A stretch of 64,000 nucleotides of DNA from the NCBI GenBank assembly GCA_920105625.2, contig OV050032.1, positions 11,117,629 through 11,181,628 of the forward strand, read 5' to 3'. The notes below the pieces were generated by a model. That model saw only the letters and a list, made by a program, of their open reading frames with translations. It was not told the origin of the DNA and made no database searches. This DNA comes from Clusia tigrina (lineage: Eukaryota > Arthropoda > Insecta > Diptera > Clusiidae). Made by a program: the position numbers and the translations under genes. Every line of letters starts with the position of its first letter. Positions within the stretch are counted from its first letter, which is position 1. Below, one piece after another: positions 35,005-59,920 of this stretch.

Positions 35005-35281
35005 TATGTTTTTTTATATGTAGTTTTAGATGTAATTCGAAATTCTTCTTACATTTACTTTAGTTATAACGTTAAAGGTATGCTAACTAGGATGAAACGC
35101 ATTATTATACATTTCCAATCAAATGCGAATGGATCATAACACATACAGTATGCCCAACGAAAGGGAACACATTTCAGCGTTCAGTATACACACGTATAAA
35201 TTTGAAATTATCAATCTTACTGCAACTATATACACACAGCGTATCTTTTTAGAATCGTTCGTTCCATACTGTTTGTTCAAA

Positions 35282-35287
35282 AATAAA
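35282..35287 (+). terminator. Probable poly(A) signal of Zn72D
   Basis: AATAAA, 278 nt after the stop codon, between the convergent Zn72D and MRNIP genes. Confidence 0.4.
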
Positions 35288-35336
35288 AAAGGAACTTCGA
35301 GCAATGCAAATATTTTCTTTAATTATTGCAAGTATA

Positions 35337-35342
35337 TTTATT
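35337..35342 (-). terminator. Probable poly(A) signal of MRNIP
   Basis: TTTATT on plus, i.e. AATAAA on the MRNIP strand, about 53 nt after its stop. The two transcripts' 3' ends may overlap. Confidence 0.5.
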
Positions 35343-35394
35343 TAATAAATAATTGTAACTGAAAGAATATTTATATATTTATATGATTAATGCA

Positions 35395-36048
35395 TTACAC
35401 GAACTTATTCCACTTGGAGCTTGGTGCGTTTTCCTCCGGGGTGGTCTTGGTTGGTTTCAACTTTTTGGGGATTGTGTTAGAGGCACCGGCGATGGGTTGT
35501 AAACTCTTCTGTGCGTCAAAACTGCTTATACTGGGTACTTTCGCCTTCTCTTCGGTGTTTTTATAGATTTCTTCTGCATCACCGCTGTCAACAAATGGTA
35601 ACCACTTGCTTTCCGGTTTTCTGGATGAATTTGTAATTAACGCTGCCGCTTGCTGTTCCAACTGTTCAACTACGTGCATGTCAATATCATCATCACTCAG
35701 CATTTCTAATGCCGCCGTAGTGGCTTGGAGACTCCTTTCTTTTTTATCCATATTCATCTGCTGTGCCCTGACGCGGCATTCGGCACCAGAACCACGGAAC
35801 AGTTCTTTACGCAGACTTTGTTTTACGCCACATAATTTACACTGCCATTTGTTGGACTTTTTTGCAATATCCGTCTGGAAAGTACAAAAGAATAATCATG
35901 TATAATATAAAATCGAGTCGTAGCTGTAAAGCCCAAAAATGTAAATATCTAAAACCAGGAATGGCTTCAATCACACAACTTCGCCCGCAATACTCACTTG
36001 GTACATGGCGCATTGAAAGCACTGTAAAACGCGTATTATTTGTGACAT
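35395..36048 (-). CDS. MRNIP: MRN complex-interacting protein
   Basis: In vertebrates this binds MRE11-RAD50-NBS1 and promotes the response to double-strand breaks. Exons: 35998-36048 (17 codons, donor GTGAGT) and 35395-35874, phase 0, 176 aa. The N-terminus fits the family: two CxxC pairs, CFQC near residue 10 and CKLCGVKQS near residue 30, with KWQC and [14 protein letters not shown] (human has KWTC and GSGADCRRHVQKLN). The C-terminal region is low-complexity with [10 protein letters not shown] and ends SSKWNKFV, matching the repeated SxW(L/K)x(F/Y) short motif of the family. It is much shorter than human MRNIP but ends in a similar motif, so it is probably complete. It is convergent with Zn72D; its ATG is 71 bp from a divergent plus-strand exon. 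Confidence 0.9.
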
Positions 36049-36119
36049 TTTTCTGGCTTTCACTTCGATAATTTTTTATATTATAGTAGTATTATTTATA
36101 ATTCTAATTAAACCCCTCA
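36049..36119. promoter_or_regulatory. Short divergent promoter region
   Basis: Only 71 bp separate the MRNIP ATG (minus) from the ATG of the exon at 36120 (plus). Transcription start sites probably lie inside or overlap the opposite leader. No TATA box is evident. Confidence 0.4.
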
Positions 36120-36195
36120 ATGTTTACGAATATGTTGGCGGCTAACGAGTTGCCAACCATCGTGCAGGCCGTAACTAATTTCACCACCGAAAGAG
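36120..36195 (+). CDS. Unidentified first coding exon, divergent from MRNIP
   Basis: The ATG at 36120 (a second in-frame ATG at 36132) opens MFTNMLAANELPTIVQAV, then TNFTTERG, and the exon reaches a good donor (AGAG then GTGAGA) in phase 1. Codon use looks protein-like. I found no convincing second exon: the nearest acceptor (CTATAG near 36340) leads to a stop after six codons, and a TAAG acceptor near 36414 opens about 34 codons that run into an inserted repeat. It may be the start of a gene whose other exons lie far to the right inside the vein region, or a truncated gene. I do not recognise the protein. Confidence 0.4.
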
Positions 36196-36475
36196 GTGAG
36201 ATTTTATGTTTCGTTAAATGATGACGTCATTTACGCCATATGCAAAATAGTTTCAAACTTAAAAATTGATAAAACTCATTTCATTATTTACAACATTCTT
36301 TACAAAAAAAAAAAAAAAAATATTCTTAAAAATTCTATAGTCTCAGCACTTACTTAATTAGCAATAATATTTGAGTGTGACTTTCCCCTTGAATGAGTTT
36401 TTTTTTTGTAAGAAAGTTTGAGCTTTGTTGCCAGCCCACTTGTAATTACTAAGGGATTTGAGTCGAACCGATTAT

Positions 36476-36670
36476 CAGAGAACATAGAGAAGGGACATAA
36501 ACGTCAAATTTTCTGACGCTTAAAAAAAAAGTGTTTTCTATTAGTTGGCTATATGGATAGGTTTGTTTATCATCGGTTAACCGGAATTCTGAAGAATTTC
36601 AGCGACACTACTACAGTTTTGCACTTATGTAAGTGTGCGCAAAACAAGAGTCATTTCTCTGAATTCTCTG
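36476..36670. mobile_element. Diverged relative of the hAT-like miniature element
   Basis: The left end CAGAGAACATAGAGAAGGGA, then CATAAACGTCAAA, matches the family end at 42422, including its subterminal AAACGTCAAA. The right end is CATTTCTCTGAATTCTCTG. Length (195 bp) is close to the copies at 41.7-44.2 kb. The internal 21-bp repeats are missing and no 8-bp target duplication is kept, so it is an old copy or a sister family. Confidence 0.55.
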
Positions 36671-36924
36671 CTAGGGGTCCATTGCAGGGAATTCGTGAAG
36701 AACAAGCAAGTGATTGCAGTTTTATAATTTGAGTGTAGCAAAAACAAAAATTCAATTAATATAAATGTCGCATTTAGACTTTTATTATGGCGAAATTGTT
36801 TTAGTATATCACAGTAAAGTTCCCCTTATTCAATGATCAAAACGTGTTGATTTTTACACGGTGTCACTGCTCACTACACTGAGTTTGTATAGTTCCCCCA
36901 ACTGAACACAAACATTTCTTTATA

Positions 36925-36927
<3 letters not shown>

Positions 36928-36994
<67 letters not shown>

Positions 36995-37021
36995 ATATAC
37001 ATCCATATATATATATATATA
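36928..37021. repeat. (TA)n microsatellite near the vein 3' end
   Basis: TA run with ATGTATG interruptions. Confidence 0.95.
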
Positions 37022-37080
37022 AGTACGAGTATTTTGGAATAATTTCGTGCATCTTTTATGTTCTTTGGCATAGCATAATA

Positions 37081-37086
37081 TTTATT
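37081..37086 (-). terminator. Possible poly(A) signal of vein
   Basis: TTTATT on plus, i.e. AATAAA on minus, about 138 nt after the distal vein stop at 37224. Confidence 0.35.
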
Positions 37087-37223
37087 TGTTGTTGCCTACA
37101 ATCATTTATTAAGAGTATTTAATTCATTTTTTTATGTTAATATGTGAAACTGGGATTAAATTTTAACAAAGCTGCATTTATATTTTATATGGAATCGTTT
37201 AATGTCTTTTAAATCACGACGTC

Positions 37224-51089
<13,866 letters not shown>

Positions 51090-52444
51090 CTGTAAAGAAT
51101 TGAGAGAAAATAAATTTAAATTATATGAAAATTATTACGGGCCATGTTTGTGAAGACAAATAAAAATAAAAAATATGTAAAAATAATAACAAATTAGAAA
51201 AGGAAAATGAACTGAAACAAAATTTATAAGAAAATTAAACATCAATTATGCCGAGGTTGGTTGGTTACAATAGGTATTGTTGTTGTTGTACTGCAACAAT
51301 ATTCCCAAAAATATAAATATACAATTTTTTTCACCCAAAACTTTGGTACACATTTTTGGTGTTTTAGTCATACTGAAAATTTGTATTTTGGTTGTTTGTG
51401 ATTTGTTTTTCTTTTTACTTAATACAGAATTGTAAAAGTTTATTATTTTGATAAACAAAAACGTCGATTTTAAGTGCTATAAAAAACACGCTTTATTTTA
51501 CGCATGGAATTCCAATAAACAAAACACCATTAGCCCGGTCTACGAACTAACTTGGCGTAGGGTATTATTAGCATTTAAGTTTTATGATTATGTCTAATAA
51601 AAGAAAAAAAATACAAAAAAAGTTTTAACAACAACAACAATAGGCAGAAAAAAATTTCAAATACATAGCGATAGATTGCAGTAAATCGTAACAATTAATG
51701 ATTTTTTAAACAAAATTTAGTATTTCACTTAAGCCACCATGAAAATAGTTTCGCCGTAATAAATTCCTTCGAAAATATTTGAGACACATTGAGTATTTCA
51801 ATGCTCCCCTTCGCAATCCTACACACCCGCACACACACTCATCCACAACGCTTCGTGTGGGAGCGTCCACACGACAGACACTCGTAAGTCATTGTGATTT
51901 GCTGGCATTGATACCTGTTAAGCTGCTGGGGCATTCAAAACTTAAAAGTTGGCAACACTCAAAGTTGCAGCAGAAGTTATGCTGGTCGGGGCCAGCCTTG
52001 TGGGGCCTGCAGACACGCTCGTAGCCACCTCGGAGGCTACTGCTGCATCTCCCTGAGACTATTAAAGGGGCGACGGAAAGTCTGCAGTTATTAACTTGAG
52101 CAGCAGTTTGCGGTTATTTCTCCATTGATTGCTGTTGAAGAGTGCCCGTACCAAGCGAGCCTTCTCTCTGAGTAGCCGCAAATGATACTCATACGCAGCG
52201 TTGCATTATGAATCGGATATGATAAATAGAGACAAATTTGCAAAATAGGCTATGTATGCACACCTCAACTAGTGTTGCATAATGCAGTTATCCAACTCCT
52301 GGAAGTAGTAATTTTCCGGAACAAGTAGAAACTACGTCAGAGTGGTGGGTGGAACAGCAGTCAATATAAATGAAACGACTCCGGCTTCAAACACAAATGA
52401 ATTAACTTCATGTGCGCCCCTTAGTTAACGAAATAATAGCGAAT
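51090..52444. other. vein intron upstream of the Ig exons
   Basis: No exon recognised. A more G+C-rich patch at 51940-52180 has no supported coding frame. Confidence 0.45.
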
Positions 52445-52591
52445 CATATAAGTATTTGGTTGAATATATCATATATATATATATCATCGTTGGTTGGCTG
52501 GTTGGTTGTTTGGTTCACCAAGTCACCAAGTTTCTCACGCACCAAAATAAGTAAGTGCCAAAATATATAAGTATTTGGTTGAATATATCAT
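52445..52591 (+). repeat. Inserted 77-bp copy of 55.3-kb sequence between 27-bp direct repeats
   Basis: ATAAGTATTTGGTTGAATAT and its continuation ATCAT occur at both 52445-52472 and 52564-52591. Between them lies TCGTTGGTTGGCTGGTTGGT through GTAAGTGCCAAAA, which repeats 55283-55367 nearly exactly. The copies differ mainly in the number of GGTT units. Confidence 0.85.
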
Positions 52592-52843
52592 AATATTCTT
52601 TCTTACTATCACTGTGATAATAATTTACTTGAACACTTCGTTGATGGAATCTGGTGCCACTTTTGCTTCATTCTGAAGACAGAGTCGACGTCGAAACTCA
52701 TTTTTCATTTGTGGCTATGTTAGCCAAGGAAATTCGGAGCCATTTCTATAGTAAAGATATGCAACTTTTTTTTTGGAACGGTGGACGATATTTTTATGTT
52801 TCTTTAGCGTTTTGATTGTGTGTTGAAAAGTTATTATTATTAT

Positions 52844-53057
52844 GCCGCCCTGTGTGGTCTAGTGGTAAGCAAGCTCGACTCACACTCAGAGGGTCGCAGG
52901 TTAAAATCCTGCTCCGGGCTTGGTCTCAAAAATGTTTCTTTCTGAAAATATCTTTTCTCTTTGAGTCAAAGCCCTCAGTAGTTAGTACACATTCCCCTAA
53001 ACCTTTGCAGTCATAAGTAATTTTGGTGTACGATATAGTAATATTATTTTTATTATT
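52844..53057 (+). mobile_element. tRNA-derived SINE, copy with intact head
   Basis: GCCGCCCTGTGTGGTCTAGT then GGTAAGCAAGC (box A) and GGTCGCAGGTTAAAATCCTG (box B), followed by the family body (TTTTCTCTTTGAGTCAAAGC, TAGTTAGTACACATTCCCC) and an AT-rich tail. Full length. Confidence 0.86.
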
Positions 53058-53084
53058 CTACCTTATACCACAATTTCAAGAAGA

Positions 53085-53340
53085 GGCTGAAGAAGAGACG
53101 GTTGTCCGTCTATTTTGTCACTGGCGGAGTTGGAAACCCTAGGGTGGCCACTCTTTAATGTCCTGGACGATATCAAATCAATCAATATAAAATACTAGTT
53201 GAGGTCCTACTCTCAAAATGGCTGAAGGAAGGCTCCGCACATACTCTGAGGAAATACACTTTATGTCGCCCGCCTCACTTGTGGCATTTCAATGGGTCTA
53301 AATACGCCTTCTGGCCCAGTGTTCGTGCCCTTGACAACCA
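53085..53340 (+). pseudogene. 3' fragment of a non-LTR retrotransposon
   Basis: Encodes EEAEEETVVRLFCHWRSWKP, then after a frameshift FNVLDDIKSINIKY. This is the conserved tail EEEET..HLLCHC..L...R...LG..F..L.DI......I of I/R1-like polyproteins. A 3'-UTR-like stretch follows, up to ACCTCCCTAAACC. No RNase H core remains. Confidence 0.65.
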
Positions 53341-53344
53341 CTTA

Positions 53345-53528
53345 AACCTCCCTAAACCATAATTAGTCATTTTTGCAAACGTTTGGGAGAACGAGTACTA
53401 GCAACTAAGGTCTCCGACTTGAACAGCAATATGAAAAGACTAATTTCGTGACCATAACCTGGGCGGGATTCGAAGTCGCGACACCACGACTGTTAAACTA
53501 GCAAGATTACTACTAGATTTTGGTGGCA
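53345..53528 (-). mobile_element. tRNA-derived SINE, antisense diverged copy
   Basis: On minus: ATCTAGTAGTAATCTTGCTA (box A region), GTCGCGACTTCGAATCCCGC (box B region), later TTGCTAGTACTCGTTCTCCC and GACTAATTATGGTTTAGG, matching the family body and tail. It abuts the 3' end of the LINE fragment, so one may have inserted beside the other. Confidence 0.72.
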
Positions 53529-55282
53529 CGCAGGCTGTTGAAAGTTTATTCAATGACTTTAGCGATATTTTCTTGTTACTTTCTGTAATGTTTCCTTATT
53601 CTTAATTAATGTGAAAATAGTTTGTTCAGGATGCAGTGCGTTTGTTTGGTTTCATCTATTTTTTTGCTGTCGCTCATCTGATTCTGTTGGTGTTTCGGTG
53701 GTATTTTGGTACTTTTCTGATATTTTGGTGCTTCTGTGTGTTTGCATACAATTTGTCCGCGCTTATTTAGTACCAATTTCACGGTTATACAATTTCCGTG
53801 AGTCATCAGGCACGCACACCCGCCAGCCAGAGTGAAGATCACGTTGCAGTGCAAATTCAAATTGGCCGTTGCTTTACTATTGGCGCGGGAGCAAACACGT
53901 GATTGATTGGCTTATTTTTATTTAGTTTGATTTTATTTTTCACTGCTTGAATATGTTAATTTTAGCCTCTGCATTGTTAATTATACAAACAATTAAAATT
54001 AAAATATACAAATTAGCTAAATTTATAAAAAGATAAAGGAAGAATGCAATCAGTGATATTCAATGCACAACATGAGCTCTGCTGTTTATTCTATAATATA
54101 CTCGTATCGGAGAATCACATGCTTGCTTATAAATAAAAAAGAAGCAGCAATCACCAAATGAATCATGCTTGTTTTATTTTAAATTATTTATTTATTATTA
54201 TGATTTTTTCTTGTTGGGTTTTTGATTTTATTTTTATTTTGGTTTTTATGTTTTTGGATTCTTGCAACTTGTGTGTTTTTATATTTTATTTAGCGATGAT
54301 TTTCCATTTGAATTTTCTTTTGCGTGCGAATTGCAACTGACGTGATTTTAAATGTTCGGTCGTGATTTTTGCAACTTGGCAACACGCTGACATAAAAAAT
54401 AGCAGTGAATTTAGATTTTGTTCCTTGTGTTGTTTTTCATTTGGTTTTTTTCTCTCCGGATTTATTGCCGTCTGGCGAATGTTTTGAAATTCTTAATTGT
54501 TGTCTTTCATCAGAGGCAATATTTTACGAGCCTTATGAAAACATTTTGATTTATGGGCAATAGCAACACATTCCTCATTCCTCAATTTCGACGATTTTCC
54601 AAACAAGAATTTCTATAGACTGCACGGAACAAAATTCTAAGTTGCTCTGTCGACATTTTTCAAATTCGCAGACAATTTTTTGTGCACGACTTTAGATCTA
54701 TTTGAGGTGAACTGAGAACGGTGGAAAGTTTGGGTGCAAAATACATTCTACGGCCTCTTAGGAGGTGTTATTTTCCTGTTCTCCAGGCAGGATCTTTGAC
54801 TAATTCAGTTTATTTGATTTTGAAAGTATTCGATTTGTGGATGGTGTGGCTTCCTGATTTTGAATACTTTTTTAAATTTTTGTACGCAGTTGGCTGAGAA
54901 AATAACTACCAAATTCGGATGATACGAAGACAATTTGCAGACGATTCACATGCAGGCTCTGGGTGAAAAAAAGGATTTAGCGGGGTTTTGTAGTGAAATC
55001 ATAGAACAAAGTAAAAAGTAAGGCAATAAAAATTGTAATTATATGCCTCCCAGAGTCAGCTGCTCCTTTGGACTATGTTCGCGCAAATTAAACACAACCA
55101 TAGAGTAACTTTTGTCGCATATGCCAATTAATGCCAGCCACACAGCGCAGTTAATAAATTTCTTAATGACGTTATTAACTCATAAACAATCATTTTAAGT
55201 TCTCCGAGTGTGCGCCATAATTGACAAGCGGGTTAAGCTTTGGTGGTGCTCCGCTGTACCCCCGTTCCTTGTTCGCCGCTGT

Positions 55283-55367
55283 TCGTTGGTTGGCTGGTTG
55301 GTTGGTTGGTTGTTTGGTTCACCAAGTCACCAAGTTTCTCACGCACCAAAATAAGTAAGTGCCAAAA
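55283..55367 (+). repeat. Source-like copy of the sequence duplicated at 52487
   Basis: TCGTTGGTTGGCTGG, five GGTT-type units, then TTCACCAAGTCACCAAGTTT and GTAAGTGCCAAAA. See 52445-52591. Confidence 0.85.
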
Positions 55368-58300
55368 GCAAAGTAAAAAATAATGACAATAAAAAGCAAA
55401 AACTGGAAAAAAGTTATAAAAAGAAACAAAAAAGGAGAAAAATTAAAAAGTGTGCGACAATTGTTTATGTTGTTTTCTCGGCTCCTTACGAATCGCAGAT
55501 ATGAAGTTTGCGAGTTGTGCATGGTGGCGATTGAATTATGGCCCCATACAGAATATTGGATGCCATGAACAACCTCATACAAGTCGTGAAGGAGAGGCCA
55601 ACATATATATACTGGCGCTATTAAAGTGGTACTTACTAAATGCAATCTTAGATGGCGCTGTAAAAGGGCTACCGAACAATTCCTAGGTTATATACTAGCG
55701 CCACCTATGTTTATACATACTTATGTTTATATATATGTAAAAGATAAGCATGATCCTGGGAAGTACACGAAGGAAATGGAAGTCTGTGGAGCAAAAGCCC
55801 AATACTGGTGTTTTCGCAAAGAGAATGGCGAATAATATTGTAACTGTTTCAGAATGTTGTCTGAATAGCGAGGCACTTACTGTGGATGAGTGCTTAAAGA
55901 CATTTCGCTCTAAATTGCTGCGCTGCACTTGCACAGTGGTCATTTCAATTACCAATGTAAATGGTCGCACAATTGATTTGACTTGGATTTGTGGTTTTTG
56001 TTGTTTTTGTGTTTGTTACGGAAAATACAATTTTCCACCAAGTGCTTTCAAGTGCTGTGAAAATGTTTATTCGTGCAATTTTCTTTGCTCGCGTAATGTC
56101 AATAAACTCAGTCACTTAGAAGGAAGGAAGAACCACTGCCAACCGTCAACCGCCAGCCGCAGCCTCAGCCTCAGTCGCAGTCGCAGTCGCAGTCGCAGCC
56201 ATTAGCGGCACTCTGCTCATGACTGCCAGGCCACGCCACTTCGACAGTGTACGCCCATTATTATTATTATTATTATTTTTCATCTGAGTGGCGCGCCACT
56301 TTTCCGGAAGAGTCTGCCGGTTGTTCGTGTTTATGAGTGTATAAGTCTATGAGTATGTGTGTGTGTGTGTGTGTGTGAGTGTGTGTTTCGTTTTGTATTT
56401 GTCGCTTTTACCGCTTGGCGACCGTTCCAACCGTGTCTGGTTGTGCAATTTGACGCATTTCTTCAATCTGGCGTGTCGCTTCAATGATTCATGCAAATCC
56501 ATCAAAACGAAACTCGCACAATGTGCGTGCGTTGTGCGCTGCTGGCATCAGACAACCGCCCACCCCTTCGCCGCCCCATTCTCGTCGCTTACGGAACGCT
56601 CTGTCGGACGACGGACCACGGACCACAGACGACTTCAGTGAAATAGGTCGCTTTTGATTTGATTTGTTGTGTTCGCTGCCGGTGCTCTCTTTTTCCGCAG
56701 TTGTCGTCGGTCGGTTATTAAAAATGACGACAATATCCTTATTGAATTATGATGATTACAGCTGACGCCGCTCCGCTGCCAGAGCGGAAGTCTTGCATCA
56801 TATTGCTTTGGGACGGAGCATAGCGCCAGCTGTCTTCAAAATTGCACATGCACATTATTTTATGATACTGGTACTATACGGATACTGGAGCCATTGTCGT
56901 TGACGTTGTTGGCATTATTGTTGCTGTTGTTGTTTTTCTTGTCACTGCTGCTCTGATTTCGTAGGCGCATAAATAATGCAATTTTAATAATAATTTTGGG
57001 TATTTTTGTTGTTGCTTCTGCATTTTGTTGGAAAATTGGCTTATTAATAAAGATCCAGGTTTTCCCCAGATGTCAGAGGAAGGCGCGTCAGATCAATTAT
57101 TTACAAGTATTATTACTGTTTTATTGTTGTTTTTGTCAATGTAATTATTACTATAAATTGGTAACAATCCCAGACCGCTTGACCCATATTTTGAAACATT
57201 TTTGTTAAGCATCCAGTCAAGTCAAGAATACAACAACAACAAAAATAATAAATATATTCGTAAAGCGAAACATAATATAATAAGAACAATGATTGTATAA
57301 TATGAGAATGTTATTAAAATAATATAAATAACAATATCATATTTTATAGAGTGCAGAGCTAATCACATTTGAAGATATATCTGCGATTTATGTTGGTGGA
57401 TTCAAGAAATAAACACCGCTCGGCACTTGGCAACGTATTCGTATTCGTATCCGATAATCCCAAAATAAAAGTGAGTCGATAGGAAATGTTGAACTCTTAA
57501 AACCAGCATACCAGGCATGCTTAGAAGCGTTTTTTGTGAGTTTGTGGTTTTGCCTTTGTGGATGCTTTTAATGACACTCAGGTCTCTTTTATCATATTCT
57601 ACGCAATTGCCTTCAGAAGCTCGGCGAACGACTGGAGACTTCGATTAATTGCCTAGCATGAATATGAAAGCAATGCAGTTACGAGTATTCAAATAGAAGG
57701 ACGTACCTGAAGTAAACCTGATAACAATACCATACTCGTACATCAAATGGGCGAACATAGATGTACATGAGTGGATAATTAATCTCATTAGGGCGGCTTA
57801 AAGTTTGCCTGCCTGCCTATAGTGCATCACGCCAGACGAGTTCTAAGTATCACTTCCTGAGCTATCCTCACCGATTTCAAATCCTTACACCACCCATGAT
57901 CTAATGTATCACAGTACGAGTATGTCTACCAGTTGGATGAACTGTGCAATTGAAAATCCGAATTTAATTAAAGTGAACCTTATTAAAGTCGCCTAATAAG
58001 CCGCTGCAAACTGCAGTGGCAGCTGAATTCAAATTTCGTGCTTGCCACGCAAATGCTTACAAAATATTAATAAACATTTAGGAAGAATAATTGTAAAATT
58101 GATTTATTTTTAACTTGAAATAACTGCGTAGGAATTTGCCAAGCAAAAATGCCAATTAATCACAATTCATACAAATTCCAATAAAAAGAGTAGAAAGAAA
58201 AACTGAGCTTCAAATCGGAACGCTGGCAATACAAAGTGCGCCTGCCCCTTGTCTCTGTGGTTCCCCTGTTAATCTGTTTGTCTGTCTGTTTGTTTGTATT

Positions 58301-58402
58301 GTGCGGTTCAATTGTGGCATAATTTGTTAACAACAATTTCACGCTCGATAAATTTAAATTCAAAGCCGAATGTGAACATGACTCCAAATTACGCGTATTT
58401 AC

Positions 58403-58430
58403 CTGCAATACTAAGAACCGTGGAGGCCAT
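58403..58430 (-). other. Candidate alternative first coding exon of vein
   Basis: CAAAATGGCC is a strong fly start context. It encodes MASTVLSIA plus one base and then a CAG/GTAAAT donor in phase 1, exactly the phase needed by the Ig exon at 51089. The resulting N-terminus is not a good signal peptide. A plus-strand ORF overlaps. Low certainty. Confidence 0.2.
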
Positions 58431-58544
58431 TTTGCCTAGCAATGCACAGTGCTGGGCAGTGCAGGAACAAATGTTCCAAAAAGTTCGTCATTCTTTGGAG
58501 TAAAACTACTATTGGATTTTTCGAGATATGCATAATCGCTCACC

Positions 58545-58605
58545 AGTGACCATGGCAACATGTTGCTGAGTGTCGTTAGCCTCAATTCTGCAACATGTTT
58601 CTCGT
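58545..58605 (+). repeat. Duplicated stem-loop sequence, copy 1
   Basis: ATGGCAACATGTTGCTGAGT ... CTGCAACATGTTT, flanked by CACCAG and CTGGTG, can fold on itself. A similar copy lies at 59862-59920. Confidence 0.6.
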
Positions 58606-59632
58606 GTCTCTGGTGATCGCATTTGTTCGTGTCTGTAGATGTGTGTGTTTTTATTGTAGGGTCGGGGCATGGTCCCTTAACTACTCATAGCGCTGCCACT
58701 TTATTTGACGCATAGCTGCATACTTGGGCGCTCTTCAAGCGTATAGTGTGTATCGTAGTCGTTGTGAACTCACTGCAACCATTGCTTTGCTACTAGTTTT
58801 TTGCTTGCTAAATTTATGTTAAAACATTAACAACAGTAACAGCAATTACAACAACTACAACAACAACGACTTCAGCTACAAAATCACATACTTAATTATA
58901 AATGTGCGTGTCATGTTGTTATTTATTGCTGTTCTTGTTTTTTTTTGTTATTGTTATTATTGTTGTAGTCGCCGTTTTGTCACACCCATGTGTGTGTACA
59001 TGTGTATGCGCCTTTAATTGTTGTAATTATCATTATGATATATATTTTTTTAAATACGTAGTTTTATTATTGTTGACGTTCTTCTTCTTGTTGTTGTTGG
59101 TGTTCTTATTATAAGTGTTGTTGTTGCTTTCAATGTAACGAATGACAAAGTGTCATTGCGCTTGTTAAACAAATTAAAAAATTAGCGTACCGCAAAGCAC
59201 CTTCGCACGCACAGTTTTTCTGTTTCGTTTCATTACATTAAATTTAGTTTTTTTACACATAAATTGCAGATTTTTTAAAATGATATTTATAAAACAAACA
59301 AAACATGGTGTTTAACACACACGCAAAGTGACTATTAACTTGGTATTTATTGTAAATGATATGAAAAATAGCCACAGTTGGCGGTGACAAAAATTTCAGG
59401 AATTTGGTTTGCATTTGTTTGCTGAGCGAAGAAGTTGTAGGTCGCTTGAAGTTGAAGCCTGTAGAAAACGGGTTCGGAAGGGATGAAAGTTGAGTGACAT
59501 CTGCCCGGAGTCTGATACAATTCTTCAATTGTTGATTGCTAATTAATCCCATAATACTTATACCCATAATACTTATACCCATAATACTTATACCCTACCA
59601 AGGACTTTTGTATTGACTATGGCAACATGTTG

Positions 59633-59861
59633 TGCGAATGGATGAAAGTGCTCCGGCGAAAAAAGTATTTGAATCGATGCCGCCGGGTGGCGGACGCAGG
59701 AGGGGGAGACCACCACTACGTTGGAAGGACCAGGTTCAGGAGGACCTGGCTGCACTTGGTGTTTCCAATTGGCGCCAGCGTGCGCGAAGCAGAGACGACT
59801 GGCGAAGGCTGATAACGCGGCAATGACCAGAAATGGTTGTACGCCAATTATGATGATGATG
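59633..59861 (+). mobile_element. 5'-truncated RTE-like LINE insertion
   Basis: Inserted between exact 14-bp duplications ATGGCAACATGTTG (59619-59632 and 59862-59875). The insert encodes RMDESAPAKKVFESMPPGGG, then RRRGRPPLRWKDQVQEDLAA and SNWRQRARSRDDWRRLITRQ before TGA at 59824. This is the conserved C-terminal end of insect RTE-type reverse transcriptase proteins. It finishes with a (TGA)n tail, also typical. Frame intact, so the insertion is fairly recent but dead on arrival. Confidence 0.88.
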
Positions 59862-59920
59862 ATGGCAACATGTTGCTGAGTATCGCTAACCGCAACTCTG
59901 CAACATATTTCGCTTTCCAC
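59862..59920 (+). repeat. Duplicated stem-loop sequence, copy 2 (split by the LINE)
   Basis: ATGGCAACATGTTGCTGAGT then CTCTGCAACATATTTCGC. It is homologous to 58552-58605; its left border (TTGACTATGG near 59613) is now separated by the RTE insertion. Confidence 0.6.

Noticed and set aside
55750..56205. 151-codon plus ORF with Cys-rich middle and Ser/Arg-repeat end
   Set aside because: No family match that I can see; the end is a CAGTCG simple repeat; probably chance within the vein intron.
58902..59114. Leu/Val-rich membrane-like plus ORF
   Set aside because: It arises from (TTG)n and (TTA)n simple repeats.
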